Source of the DNA: Clostridium_X cadaveris
GTDB lineage: Bacteria > Bacillota > Clostridia > Clostridiales > Clostridiaceae
Direction: 5' to 3' (one strand)
DNA: 64,000 nt
NCBI RefSeq assembly: GCF_039521325.1
Contig: NZ_BAAACD010000010.1
Below the pieces are notes generated by a model. That model made no database searches. It was given only the letters and a program-made list of their open reading frames with translations, and had not been told where the DNA came from. This document shows, in pieces, positions 9,715 to 18,355 of this stretch. The position numbers and the translations under genes are program-made. Numbering within the stretch: position 1 is the first letter of the stretch; every line of letters begins with the position of its first letter.

Positions 9715-10749
9715 ATGAATATAAATATGCAATATGTAACTGACTTAATGATTGATATTCTAGCTATACCAAGTCCAGGAGGAGATACTTATGACGGAAT
9801 AGAAAGACTTAGAAAAGAGTTTGAAACCTTTGGTATAGATGTGAAAACTACCAACAAAGGTGCTATAATTGGAACTGTAGCTGGAGAAGATGATGAAAAG
9901 CAGGTTTTAATAGCTGCTCACGTTGATACTCTTGGAGCTATAGTAAAAGAGATAAAGCCTAATGGAAGATTAAAGCTTTCAAGTATAGGAGGTATAGCTT
10001 GGGGTTCTGTAGAAGGTGAAAATGTAACTATAAAAACTATAGATGGAGAAAAGTATACAGGAACTGTTTTGCCAGAAAAAGCTTCAATTCACATTCACTC
10101 CGATGAAACGACGCTTATGGTAAGAAATGAAGACACCATGGAAGTTAGACTGGATGAGGACGTGCGTACAGCTGAAGACACTGAAAAGCTTGGAATATCA
10201 GTTGGAGATTTTGTATCTTTTGATGTAAGAACGGTAATAACTGATAAAGGCTATGTAAAATCAAGATATCTTGATGATAAAGCTTGTGTAGCAGCTATGT
10301 TTGGTGCTTTGAAATATATAAAGGAAAATAACCTTACTTTAAAACATACTACTCACTTTTTTATAAGCAACTATGAAGAAATGGGACATGGAGTTACAGC
10401 TATACCAGAAAAGACAGCGGAGTTCTTAGCTCTTGATATAGGAACAGTAGGAAAGGGCCACACTTCAGATGAGCGTTGTGTAACTATTGTTGCAAAAGAT
10501 AGTCGTACTCCTTATGATTTTGCTTTCAAAAAGAAACTTGTAAACTTAGCAAAAGAATCAGGAATTGATTATAAAGTTGATGTTCATTATAGATATGGAT
10601 CAGATGCCAGTCTTTCAATGATGCAAGGAGTAGACACAAATTTTGCGTGTATAGGACCAGGAGTAGATGCAACACATCACTATGAGAGAACTCACCTAGA
10701 TGGGATACTAAACAACGCAAAGCTAATTGTAGCATATCTAACAAAATAA
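9715..10749 (+). CDS. M42 family metallo-aminopeptidase (glutamyl aminopeptidase/endoglucanase-like)
   Basis: A 344-residue cytosolic peptidase of the TET/FrvX class. Metal ligands are visible in AAHVDTLG (His, Asp), in SRYLDDKA (bridging Asp), in SNYEEMGHG (catalytic and metal-binding Glu residues), in ALDIGTVG (Asp), and near the C-terminus in THHYERTH. These enzymes form dodecameric shells that trim short peptides. AAAGGAG precedes the ATG. It is a single-gene unit between two terminators. Confidence 0.9.
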   Translation: MNINMQYVTDLMIDILAIPSPGGDTYDGIERLRKEFETFGIDVKTTNKGAIIGTVAGEDDEKQVLIAAHVDTLGAIVKEIKPNGRLKLSSIGGIAWGSVEGENVTIKTIDGEKYTGTVLPEKASIHIHSDETTLMVRNEDTMEVRLDEDVRTAEDTEKLGISVGDFVSFDVRTVITDKGYVKSRYLDDKACVAAMFGALKYIKENNLTLKHTTHFFISNYEEMGHGVTAIPEKTAEFLALDIGTVGKGHTSDERCVTIVAKDSRTPYDFAFKKKLVNLAKESGIDYKVDVHYRYGSDASLSMMQGVDTNFACIGPGVDATHHYERTHLDGILNNAKLIVAYLTK

Positions 10750-10760
10750 TAAGATAGATT

Positions 10761-10841
10761 AAAAGCCATAAGGATATGAATCGACCACCAAAAGTTAGAC
10801 CAAAATCTAACGGATGGAAGGCGGGTTTTTATGGCTTTTTA
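10761..10841 (+). terminator. long-loop hairpin/terminator after the M42 peptidase
   Basis: AAAAGCCATA at 10761-10770 pairs with TATGGCTTTT at 10830-10839, followed by T. The roughly 60-base loop contains its own stem, GTTAGA (10794-10799) with TCTAAC (10806-10811). The loop includes ACCACCAAAAGTTAGACC, which resembles the terminal repeat style of IS3-family elements, but no transposase is present. Confidence 0.6.
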
Positions 10842-10914
10842 AGCATTTTAAAATAATTATAATTTTTGAAAAATTCCCAACTTTTCGCCATTCACTCTTA
10901 ACTCTTCACTAAAA

Positions 10915-12156
10915 TCAAATAATTGCTTTAAGGAATGTTATTGTAAAAGTAGAGCCAACATCCTTTACACTCTCTACTTTGATATATCCACCTTGGCTTT
11001 CGATTATAGATTTTGACATGGCAAGCCCAATACCTATACTGTCTGATTTTGAGGAGGTTGATCCTTTATAGAATCTTTCAAATATATGAGGAAGATCATT
11101 AGGTGCTATACCTTCACCCTTATCTTTTATAATAATTTCGCTATATACATTTGTATCACAAATAGATATATCTATGCAGGAATTTTCGGCAGAATGCTCT
11201 AAGCAGTTTTTTAAGATATTTATAACAGCTTCTAGAGTCCATTCCTTATCGCCAACAAAGAAACCATGACCTTTTATGGAAATAGATTGGCTTTTCATTT
11301 GCATAGTAGGCTTTAAAGAGTTGGAAGCACCGAGAACTATCTCTTTTAGATCTATATTAATCTTTTTAAAATCTATAGAACCAGCTTCAATTCGTGCTAG
11401 TTTTAGAAGACTTTTTATTAGAAAATCCATTCTCTCAAGTTGTAGACTGCATTTAGTTAGGAAATCTTCTCTAATATTAGGTTTCATATTGTTGTCATCA
11501 AGCATCAAATCATTGAGCATTATAAGAGAGGTCATTGGCGTTTTTAGCTGATGAGATATATCTGTCATGGTAGTCTGAAGGAAAATCTTTTCCTTTTTCA
11601 ATTTTTCTAAATTCTCCTTAACTATAGAGCTAAGCTTATTAAATTCCAGTCCAAGCCGACCTAGATCACCTTCTATATTTTCGTTAATTCTATTAGAAAA
11701 ATCACCTTCTACAACTTTTTCAGCTGCATAACTAACTTTGTTTATAAAATCATATATTTCTTTAAGAGTCAGATAAATAAGTGCGGACAATAGTATTATT
11801 GCAAAACCTAAAAATACATTAAAAGAGGTTAGGAGTTTTACCGAACTTTTATTGAAAAAAGGGTTTAAGATTATATCTATATTTTTATCAAAACCATAAT
11901 CTTTTAGAATGTTTTTACCAGCTTCTATATCATTAGGGCTTGGGGCATAAAGAAAGTTACTGACAAGGGATTTATCTAAATAAGGATTAGACGAGTAGAG
12001 CCTGCCTATAAAACCCTGTTGACTTTCTATAATATTATTGCTTATATTTTTCAAATTAACATAGGTTATTATATTTAAACCTAGAAAGAGTAAAAGGGAT
12101 ATTACCAAGAGTCTTAGAGAAAACTTCTTAAACTCTGGATTCTTAAAAACTTCCAT
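10915..12156 (-). CDS. sensor histidine kinase
   Basis: A 413-residue membrane kinase. One helix near the N-terminus and a second at about residue 110 enclose an extracytoplasmic sensor domain of about 75 residues. A HAMP segment follows. The HisKA domain carries the phosphorylated His in DISHQLKTPM. The HATPase domain shows the N box (NILKNCLEHS), DKGEGIAP and GIGLAMS. Start chosen at ATG 12156 because GGAGG lies eight bases upstream; this overlaps the regulator stop by 14 bases. A shared palindrome suggests that the system controls the ABC exporter at 19.9-23.2 kb. Confidence 0.9.
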   Translation of the reverse strand: MEVFKNPEFKKFSLRLLVISLLLFLGLNIITYVNLKNISNNIIESQQGFIGRLYSSNPYLDKSLVSNFLYAPSPNDIEAGKNILKDYGFDKNIDIILNPFFNKSSVKLLTSFNVFLGFAIILLSALIYLTLKEIYDFINKVSYAAEKVVEGDFSNRINENIEGDLGRLGLEFNKLSSIVKENLEKLKKEKIFLQTTMTDISHQLKTPMTSLIMLNDLMLDDNNMKPNIREDFLTKCSLQLERMDFLIKSLLKLARIEAGSIDFKKINIDLKEIVLGASNSLKPTMQMKSQSISIKGHGFFVGDKEWTLEAVINILKNCLEHSAENSCIDISICDTNVYSEIIIKDKGEGIAPNDLPHIFERFYKGSTSSKSDSIGIGLAMSKSIIESQGGYIKVESVKDVGSTFTITFLKAII

Positions 12157-12856
12157 TGTAATTGCCTCCTTCATTTACATCCCATTTATAGCCAATGCCT
12201 CTTACAGTAAGTATAAATTTAGGCTCTACAGGGTTACCCTCAATCTTTTCCCTAAGCCTTTTTATATAAACAGTGAGTGTATTGTCATTGACAAAATCGC
12301 CTTGAAAATCCCAAAGGCTAGCCAATATCTGGTTTCTCGATAATACTGCTTTAGGATTTTTGCATAAAGTGAGAAGAAGCTTATACTCAAGAGTTGTCAG
12401 CATCAAATCTTCACCATTTTTCGTAACTTTGCCATCTAAAGTAAATACAGAAATATCATTAAAATTCAATACAGCATTATTTTTCTCGCTGCTAATACCA
12501 CGACGTCTAAGCACCGCATTTATTCTTGACATGAGCTCCTTTAGTCTAAATGGTTTTGATATATAATCATCACCACCTAAGTCAAGGCCCATTACAACAT
12601 TAACCTCGTCATCTAACGCTGTTAAAAAGATTATAGGAATATCTGATTTTTCTCTTACTTCCTTGCAAAATTCATAGCCGTTTCCATCAGGAAGCATGAC
12701 ATCTAAAAGCATAAGGTGAAAATCCTCATTTCTCAAAGTATTTCGAGCTTCCTCCAGTGATTTTGCTTCCCTAACTAAGAAGCCTTCCTGCTCCAAGCTA
12801 TATTTAATCCCTAAGATTATTGTGCTGTCATCTTCTATAACTAAAATTTTATTCAT
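12143..12856 (-). CDS. OmpR/PhoB family response regulator
   Basis: A 237-residue regulator. The receiver domain has the acidic pair in VIEDDS, the phosphoacceptor Asp in LLDVMLPDG, a Thr in FLTALDD and the conserved Lys in SKPF. The C-terminal winged helix contains LTTLEYKLL and the recognition region DNTLTVYIKRLREK. The start is ATG 12856, with GGAG nine bases upstream; the longer open frame contains that binding site. It is coupled to the kinase gene. A TGAC-N6-GTCA palindrome 83 bases upstream is probably its own binding site. Confidence 0.92.
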   Translation of the reverse strand: MNKILVIEDDSTIILGIKYSLEQEGFLVREAKSLEEARNTLRNEDFHLMLLDVMLPDGNGYEFCKEVREKSDIPIIFLTALDDEVNVVMGLDLGGDDYISKPFRLKELMSRINAVLRRRGISSEKNNAVLNFNDISVFTLDGKVTKNGEDLMLTTLEYKLLLTLCKNPKAVLSRNQILASLWDFQGDFVNDNTLTVYIKRLREKIEGNPVEPKFILTVRGIGYKWDVNEGGNYNGSF

Positions 12857-12939
12857 ATCATCAATCTCCAATTAATCATAGTATCATTACTTTAATTCTA
12901 TAAGAAAAGCCATATTAATACTACGGGGTAGAGGAAATA

Positions 12940-12953
12940 TGACTAAATTGTCA
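12940..12953. promoter_or_regulatory. palindromic operator upstream of the response regulator
   Basis: TGACTAAATTGTCA has TGAC/GTCA arms around six bases and ends 83 bases before the regulator start. An almost identical site is found at 19782-19795, 81 bases before an ABC exporter gene. Binding by the response regulator is inference from the matching sites and distances. Confidence 0.6.
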
Positions 12954-13153
12954 TATAGCTTCGTGATTTAATAAAATAAGCAAAGGGACATAGGTGTTGG
13001 GAATTTCTTTATAGAATTTTTCTGAAAAATGCTATAATAAACGATATAATATAAGTATTGTTGTAGAAAAAGTGAGAATTAGAATATAAAAGTTATAGAA
13101 CTATTAAAATTTAATGATGAGAATTTGAAATATATTAAAAGAGAGGGGTTTAT

Positions 13154-15064
13154 ATGCTAAGTAAAAGGCAGAAAAAAATTATAATGCTTATGAGTGAAAA
13201 TAGAGATTGGATTATAGGAAGAGAACTAGCTAAACTACTTGGTGTATCTGACAGAACTGTTCGAAATGATATCGCAGGCATTAATAATTTTTACAAAGAT
13301 GTATTAATAGAATCTAATATAAGACAAGGGTACAGAATTGATGAATACAAGATTCGGAGCTTAAATATAGAGGTAAATGAAATCATACCTCAAACTTCTG
13401 AAGAACGCTGTGCCTATATAATTCAAGAACTTCTTTTTGGAAAGAATAACATAAATCTTGTACTTCTTCAGGAAAAAATTTTTATATCTGAGTCTTCTCT
13501 TGATAATGATATAAAAAAAATTAGAAAACTTTTAGAAAAGTATCCAAGCTTAAAACTTACAAGACGTAGTAACTATATTGAACTTATAGGAAGTGAAGAG
13601 GAAAAGAGAAGCCTTTATAAAAATTTGCTGGCAGACGAAACTAAGGGGAATTTTCTAAACTTAAATAAGCTTGCATCACTGTTTAGGGATTTTGACTTGA
13701 TAATGGTGAAGAAGATTTTAGAGGAAACATTAAAAGAATATCATTATCATGTAAGGGAACTTGTTATTCCAAGGCTCATGATGCACATAGGAATAACCAT
13801 AGAAAGAATGATACGGTATAACTTTATAAAAACGGATAGAGGAAATGATGAATTAAAGAATAGTGTGGAATATGAAATCGCTCAGAGATTTTTTTATAAG
13901 GTAGCATCTGAAATAAATATAAAGGTTGTTGAAGATGAAGTTGTTTTATTTGCTTTACTTCTTTTAGGGAAAAAAGGAACAAACTATTCTAATGAAATTG
14001 TAAAAGAGAAGATAGATTATTCTGCTGCAGAGTTAGTTTTAAATATAATAGAAGATATAAAAGCCACTTTTGACATAGATTTTAGTGGTGATAATGAATT
14101 TAAGGTAGGACTTGAAATGCACATAATGTCTCTTCTAGAAAGACATATTCATAATATCGAAGTAGATAATATGTATCTTCAGGAAATCAAACGTAAATAT
14201 CCTCTTATATTTGAAATGGGAGTTAGGGTATGCAAGCTTATGGAAGATCAGATACACATACGAATAAAGGAAAATGAAATATCCTTTATTGCACTCCATT
14301 TGGGAGCTGCTTATGAAAGGGCAAATCTTAAATGCAAATATAAAGTGGTTATGATTTATCCATACAACCAGACATTGTCTGATTTATGCCTTCAAAAAGT
14401 CATGAATAGATTTAGTGATAGGATAGATATCATAGAATGTATGAATTTCTTTGAAGCATCGGCTGTAGAGGATTTAAAACCAGATCTGATTTTAACAACA
14501 CTACCTTTAGAGCATGATCTTGATATCTTAACTATAGAAATATCTTTGTTTGTTAATAATAAGGATGAGAGTAATATTTTTAAGGCACTGAATAGATTGG
14601 ATGAAATTCGATATAAAGACGATTTTGAATTCTTGATACTGAAACTTATAAAAAAGGAGTTTTTCTATACAGGCATACAAGTAGAAAGTCCTAAGGAAAT
14701 AATCTCACAGATGTGTGATAAATTATATGACAAGGGATATGTTACGGGTGAGTTTAAGGAAAGCGTTATTCAAAGAGAGAACATTTCTGCCACATCCTTC
14801 GTCTATGGCTTTTCCGTTCCTCACAGCATTAATGGGCGAGCTGCCATACAATCAACTCTAAGCATTGCAATTCTTAACGATCCTATAAAATGGGGAGAAT
14901 TTGATGTTCGATTTGTAATACTATTAGCCATAACCGAAGATAATCGTAAGATGCTCAGAATTTTCTTTGATTGGTTGAGCAGCATAATATCAAATTCTAG
15001 CAAATTTGCAACAATGCTTGAAGCAAAAAGCTATGAGGAATTCGTAGAAAACATTTTAAAATAA
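13154..15064 (+). CDS. PRD/EIIA-containing transcriptional activator of a PTS operon (LicR/MtlR type)
   Basis: A 636-residue modular activator. The N-terminal winged HTH includes RELAKLLGVSDRTVRNDI. Two PTS-regulation domains follow in the middle, with His residues that can be phosphorylated by HPr and EIIB. An EIIB-like domain starts near YKVVMIYPYN, and a type-2 EIIA domain at the C-terminus carries the His in GFSVPHS. The EIIB-like domain lacks the usual cysteine after its first strand. The gene precedes a lactose/cellobiose-class PTS operon and is probably its activator, acting through the palindrome at 15140. Confidence 0.85.
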   Translation: MLSKRQKKIIMLMSENRDWIIGRELAKLLGVSDRTVRNDIAGINNFYKDVLIESNIRQGYRIDEYKIRSLNIEVNEIIPQTSEERCAYIIQELLFGKNNINLVLLQEKIFISESSLDNDIKKIRKLLEKYPSLKLTRRSNYIELIGSEEEKRSLYKNLLADETKGNFLNLNKLASLFRDFDLIMVKKILEETLKEYHYHVRELVIPRLMMHIGITIERMIRYNFIKTDRGNDELKNSVEYEIAQRFFYKVASEINIKVVEDEVVLFALLLLGKKGTNYSNEIVKEKIDYSAAELVLNIIEDIKATFDIDFSGDNEFKVGLEMHIMSLLERHIHNIEVDNMYLQEIKRKYPLIFEMGVRVCKLMEDQIHIRIKENEISFIALHLGAAYERANLKCKYKVVMIYPYNQTLSDLCLQKVMNRFSDRIDIIECMNFFEASAVEDLKPDLILTTLPLEHDLDILTIEISLFVNNKDESNIFKALNRLDEIRYKDDFEFLILKLIKKEFFYTGIQVESPKEIISQMCDKLYDKGYVTGEFKESVIQRENISATSFVYGFSVPHSINGRAAIQSTLSIAILNDPIKWGEFDVRFVILLAITEDNRKMLRIFFDWLSSIISNSSKFATMLEAKSYEEFVENILK

Positions 15065-15075
15065 ACTAAATTTTT

Positions 15076-15114
15076 AGCTTCATGAGTCTCAAGAAGGCCA
15101 TGGAGCTTTTTTAT
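15076..15114 (+). terminator. intrinsic terminator after the PRD activator
   Basis: AGCTTCATG pairs with CATGGAGCT (15099-15107, one wobble) and is followed by a T run. It separates the regulator transcript from the PTS operon. Confidence 0.7.
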
Positions 15115-15139
15115 TATGTTAATCAGGTTATATAAATTA

Positions 15140-15158
15140 TTTCCTAAGTGTTAGGAAA
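15140..15158. promoter_or_regulatory. perfect palindrome, candidate operator of the PTS operon
   Basis: TTTCCTAA and TTAGGAAA are perfect inverted repeats separated by GTG, 65 bases upstream of the EIIA start. The position fits an activator site for the PRD regulator encoded immediately upstream. No convincing spaced -35/-10 pair was found next to it. Confidence 0.55.
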
Positions 15159-15222
15159 TCAATTTGAAGAAAAGACTATCTATGTAAATGTATACTATAG
15201 ATAACAGCTAGGAGGAGAGAAT

Positions 15223-15555
15223 ATGGAAAATTTAGAACTGATATGTTTTCAAATTATTTCATCTGTAGGGATGGCAAAAAGCAGCTATATTGAAGCAATT
15301 CAAGAAGCTAAAAAGGGAGATTTTGAAAGAGCAAAGTCCTGTATAGAAGAAGGAAAGAAAGTTTTTGCACAAGGGCACAAGGCTCATGCTGAACTAATCC
15401 AAATGGAGACAAGTGGAAAGGGAGTAACCCCTAATTTGATTCTATTACATGCAGAAGACCAGATGATGTCAGCTGAGACATGTAAGATATTGGCTGAAGA
15501 ATTAATAGTAAGTTATGAGCGTATAACCGCTTTAGAAAAAAATAATTGCAGATAA
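15223..15555 (+). CDS. PTS EIIA, lactose/cellobiose family
   Basis: A 110-residue three-helix EIIA that passes phosphate from HPr to EIIB. The active His is His76 in LILLHAEDQMMSAE, the family signature. GGAGG precedes the ATG. It is the first gene of EIIA-EIIB-EIIC-MgsA_C. Sugars for this PTS class are usually lactose, cellobiose, chitobiose or related beta-glycosides. No glycosidase gene lies in this operon, so the sugar remains open. Confidence 0.92.
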   Translation: MENLELICFQIISSVGMAKSSYIEAIQEAKKGDFERAKSCIEEGKKVFAQGHKAHAELIQMETSGKGVTPNLILLHAEDQMMSAETCKILAEELIVSYERITALEKNNCR

Positions 15556-15570
15556 GAGAGGAGAATTAAG

Positions 15571-15894
15571 ATGAAGAAGGTTTATTTATTTTGTAGTGCA
15601 GGAATGTCTACAAGCATGTTAGCTGCCAATATGCAACAGGTTGCAAATCAACACTCATTAGATATTGAGGTACAGGCTTTTCCACATGATAAGTTAGGAG
15701 AAATAATATCAACACTTCATCCTGACTGTATACTTTTAGGGCCTCAAGTAAAGTACTTATATGATCAGACAATGAAAGAATTCGGAAATGCTGGAATACC
15801 TATAGCAGTAATTGATTCTGGTGATTACGGAATGATGAATGGAGAAAAGGTTCTAAAGTCAGCTGTAAAGCTTATGAGAGCAGCTGGAAAGTAA
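15571..15894 (+). CDS. PTS EIIB, lactose/cellobiose family
   Basis: A 107-residue EIIB domain. The phosphorylated cysteine is Cys8 in YLFCSAGMSTSML, typical of the CelA/ChbB class, and the conserved LLGPQVKY segment follows. It takes phosphate from the EIIA encoded 16 bases upstream and passes it to the sugar bound in EIIC. GAGAGGAG precedes the ATG. Confidence 0.92.
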   Translation: MKKVYLFCSAGMSTSMLAANMQQVANQHSLDIEVQAFPHDKLGEIISTLHPDCILLGPQVKYLYDQTMKEFGNAGIPIAVIDSGDYGMMNGEKVLKSAVKLMRAAGK

Positions 15895-15922
15895 AAAGTT
15901 TATTATAGAAAGGAAAATTGAT

Positions 15923-17266
15923 ATGAAAAAACTTACGGATTTTCTAGAAAAGTATTTATCGCCATTAGGTGCAAAGCTAGGTAATCAGCGTCATTTACAA
16001 GCTTTAGCTAATGGTATGATGATGACACTGCCTTTACTTGTTATTGGTTCCTTATTTATGATGCTAAATAATCCGCCTATAAATCTTGAGACTGTAGACA
16101 TGGCCACATCAAATGTATTTATAAGATTTTTAATTAACTGGAAACAATGGGCTATGGCAAACAGTGAATGGATTTTAGCTCCATATAATATGACTTTTGG
16201 AATGCTTGGACTTATGACATCTTTCGCTGTATCATACTGCCTAGCAAAGAGCTATAAGATGAATGCAGCAGTTTCAGGTATAATGACAATGTCAGTATTC
16301 TTATTAGTATGTTCAAAAGTGGTACAAGTACCAGCTGGAGAGGGAAGCATATCAGCTATAACATCACAGTATTTAACAAGTGATGGTATGTTTGTAGCAT
16401 TAATTTTAAGCTTTGCTTGTGTGGAAATTACTCGTATGGTAGATAAGTTAGGAATCAAAGTTAAATTCCCATCTTCTGTACCAAGCATGGTTACTACTTT
16501 TGTTAATTCTATATTGCCATTATTAATTAATATCATAATCATATACGGACTTAATTTAATATTAGTTTCTTCATTAGGAAAATCAATGCCAGAGGCTATT
16601 ATGAGTCTACTTACACCAGCTATTGAAGTTGGAAATAACATATGGGTTTATGCTGGAATAATAATGTTCTCAAACATATTATGGTTCCTTGGAATTAATG
16701 GTACTTCAGTTGTATTTTCTATAGTATTTATGATAGGACTTGCAGGAACTGGAGCAAATGCAGAAATGGTTGCTCAAGGTTTAGCACCAACAAATGCTAT
16801 GAATCTTCAGCTATTCCGTTATGCTATGCTTGGAGGAGCTGGAGGAACACTTGGTTTAATATTACTAATGTGGAAATCAAAATCTGCTAAATTAAAATCA
16901 TTAGCACGTATATCAATAGTTCCAGGCTTATGCTCTATAAATGAACCAATAACCTTTGGTGTGCCAATGGTTTATAACCCAATTATGGCTATACCATACA
17001 TATTAACACCATCTATCTGTGTAGTAGCAGGTTACTATGCACAGGTATGGGGATGGATTACACCAGGATATATAGCAGACCCATCATTTATTCCCTTCTT
17101 TGTACAAGGATGGATGTCAGGTATGGATATAAAAAATGTACTTTTCATGTTCCTATGTATAGCATTTAGTGTGGTAATGTACTATCCATTCTTTAAAGCA
17201 TATGAAAAAGTAGCAGTACAAAAAGAAATAGAAGAAGCAAAAGAGGAGGAGGAATTCGAATGGTAA
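15923..17266 (+). CDS. PTS EIIC, lactose/cellobiose family
   Basis: A 447-residue sugar permease with about ten hydrophobic segments. The conserved substrate-region motif SINEPITFG is present, with LFRYAMLGGAGGT before it; both are hallmarks of CelB/ChbC-type EIIC. The C-terminal tail is acidic (EEAKEEEEFEW) and also encodes the ribosome binding site of the next gene, which overlaps the stop by seven bases. Confidence 0.92.
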   Translation: MKKLTDFLEKYLSPLGAKLGNQRHLQALANGMMMTLPLLVIGSLFMMLNNPPINLETVDMATSNVFIRFLINWKQWAMANSEWILAPYNMTFGMLGLMTSFAVSYCLAKSYKMNAAVSGIMTMSVFLLVCSKVVQVPAGEGSISAITSQYLTSDGMFVALILSFACVEITRMVDKLGIKVKFPSSVPSMVTTFVNSILPLLINIIIIYGLNLILVSSLGKSMPEAIMSLLTPAIEVGNNIWVYAGIIMFSNILWFLGINGTSVVFSIVFMIGLAGTGANAEMVAQGLAPTNAMNLQLFRYAMLGGAGGTLGLILLMWKSKSAKLKSLARISIVPGLCSINEPITFGVPMVYNPIMAIPYILTPSICVVAGYYAQVWGWITPGYIADPSFIPFFVQGWMSGMDIKNVLFMFLCIAFSVVMYYPFFKAYEKVAVQKEIEEAKEEEEFEW

Positions 17267-17871
17267 AAAAGATGTATGATCCATGGTCAAAAATAACAAC
17301 AAGAAATGGTTATGCAGGAGATGAAGTTATATCTGCACTTCAAAAATCAATTAGAAGAGGATTAGAAGAGCAGGCATGCATGTTTGCTTATGAGATGTAT
17401 ATATCATCACCAGAACTTGAAGAAAAAATGTGGAGAAGACTCCTTACTATATCTGTTGAAGATATCGGAATGGGAAATCCTATGGCAGCAATAATGGTAA
17501 ACAATCTATTTGAGATGCGTAAGAACTTTGCTTATGCAGATGGAGACAGACCAATGTACTTCATACATGCAATTCGTTATCTATGTCAATGTGAAAAAGA
17601 TAGATCTTCTGATCTACTAAAGAACATATGTATAAAGAGCTTTGCAATGGGCAAATTCCCAGAAATCCCAGATTACGCGCTTGACAAACATACTCAGCGT
17701 GGTCAAGCTATGGGAAGAGATTCTTTCCACTTTTTAAATGAAGCAAGCAAAGTAATACCTCAAGCAGATATAGACAATGATTACAAAGAGCGTTATGCAA
17801 AAATCCTTGAGGAATATGATCCAGAGAATGTATGTGACACTGCATTCAAATTTAATGGATGGCAGTTCTAG
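17260..17871 (+). CDS. stand-alone MgsA/RarA C-terminal-like domain protein in a PTS operon
   Basis: A 203-residue cytosolic helical protein. The region SIRRGLEEQACMFAYEMY followed by SVEDIGMGNPMAAIMVNNL resembles the C-terminal clamp-loader-like domain of MgsA/RarA AAA+ ATPases (the SEDVGxADP region). No Walker motifs are present, so there is no ATPase module. The start lies inside the EIIC stop (ATGGTAA), with GAGGAGGAGG upstream, so it is translationally coupled to sugar transport. A role in repair seems unlikely in this setting; a regulatory or sugar-phosphate role is speculation. Confidence 0.7.
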   Translation: MVKKMYDPWSKITTRNGYAGDEVISALQKSIRRGLEEQACMFAYEMYISSPELEEKMWRRLLTISVEDIGMGNPMAAIMVNNLFEMRKNFAYADGDRPMYFIHAIRYLCQCEKDRSSDLLKNICIKSFAMGKFPEIPDYALDKHTQRGQAMGRDSFHFLNEASKVIPQADIDNDYKERYAKILEEYDPENVCDTAFKFNGWQF

Positions 17872-17885
17872 GATAGAAATATGAG

Positions 17886-17920
17886 AAGATGACAGTATTT
17901 AAAAGCTGTCATCTTATTAT
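17886..17920 (+). terminator. intrinsic terminator of the PTS operon
   Basis: AAGATGACAG pairs with CTGTCATCTT at 17906-17915 around a ten-base loop, followed by ATTAT. Confidence 0.8.
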
Positions 17921-17955
17921 ATTTCTAAAAATATAATAAAAGAATAGTAAATTTT

Positions 17956-18159
17956 ATGATTGGTAAGCAGCCCTTTAAAGTTTCAACTAAAACTGGAATA
18001 GTTGGAGTGTCTAAGATAATAAAGAATTTGAAGATAACTGATGAATCTATAATGAGTATAGACATGAGATATGAAGTAAATGGAGAAGGGAAAGAATTTC
18101 ATCAAGATATAGAATTAAAGAATTGTAAAAATAAGAATCAGCCATTAGAGCTTAGATAG
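17956..18159 (+). CDS. hypothetical 67-residue protein (weak)
   Basis: A short lysine-rich open frame after the PTS terminator. The sequence looks protein-like (alternating charged and hydrophobic residues, VSTKTGIVGVSKIIKNL). However, no good ribosome binding site precedes the ATG and I recognise no family. It could be a real small gene or the remnant of a larger one. Confidence 0.3.
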   Translation: MIGKQPFKVSTKTGIVGVSKIIKNLKITDESIMSIDMRYEVNGEGKEFHQDIELKNCKNKNQPLELR

Positions 18160-18264
18160 AAATTTAGAAAAAATTTTAGGTTGGATTTAATTCAACAATT
18201 ATAAGCAAAACAGCTGATATTATCAAAAAATAACTAATTAGCCTTTTAAAGAATTGATAAATAG

Positions 18265-18301
18265 AAGAGGATTGAAGCTTGCGGCATTCAATCCTCTTTA
18301 T
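18265..18301. terminator. bidirectional terminator
   Basis: AAGAGGATTGAA pairs perfectly with TTCAATCCTCTT at 18287-18298. It lies between convergent transcription units and is followed by T-rich sequence on the plus strand; it is suitably placed to end the symporter transcript from the minus strand. Confidence 0.75.
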
Positions 18302-18355
18302 TTATATAAACGTAATTCAAATATATCGCTTAAGATTAAATCACTATATGCTGAG

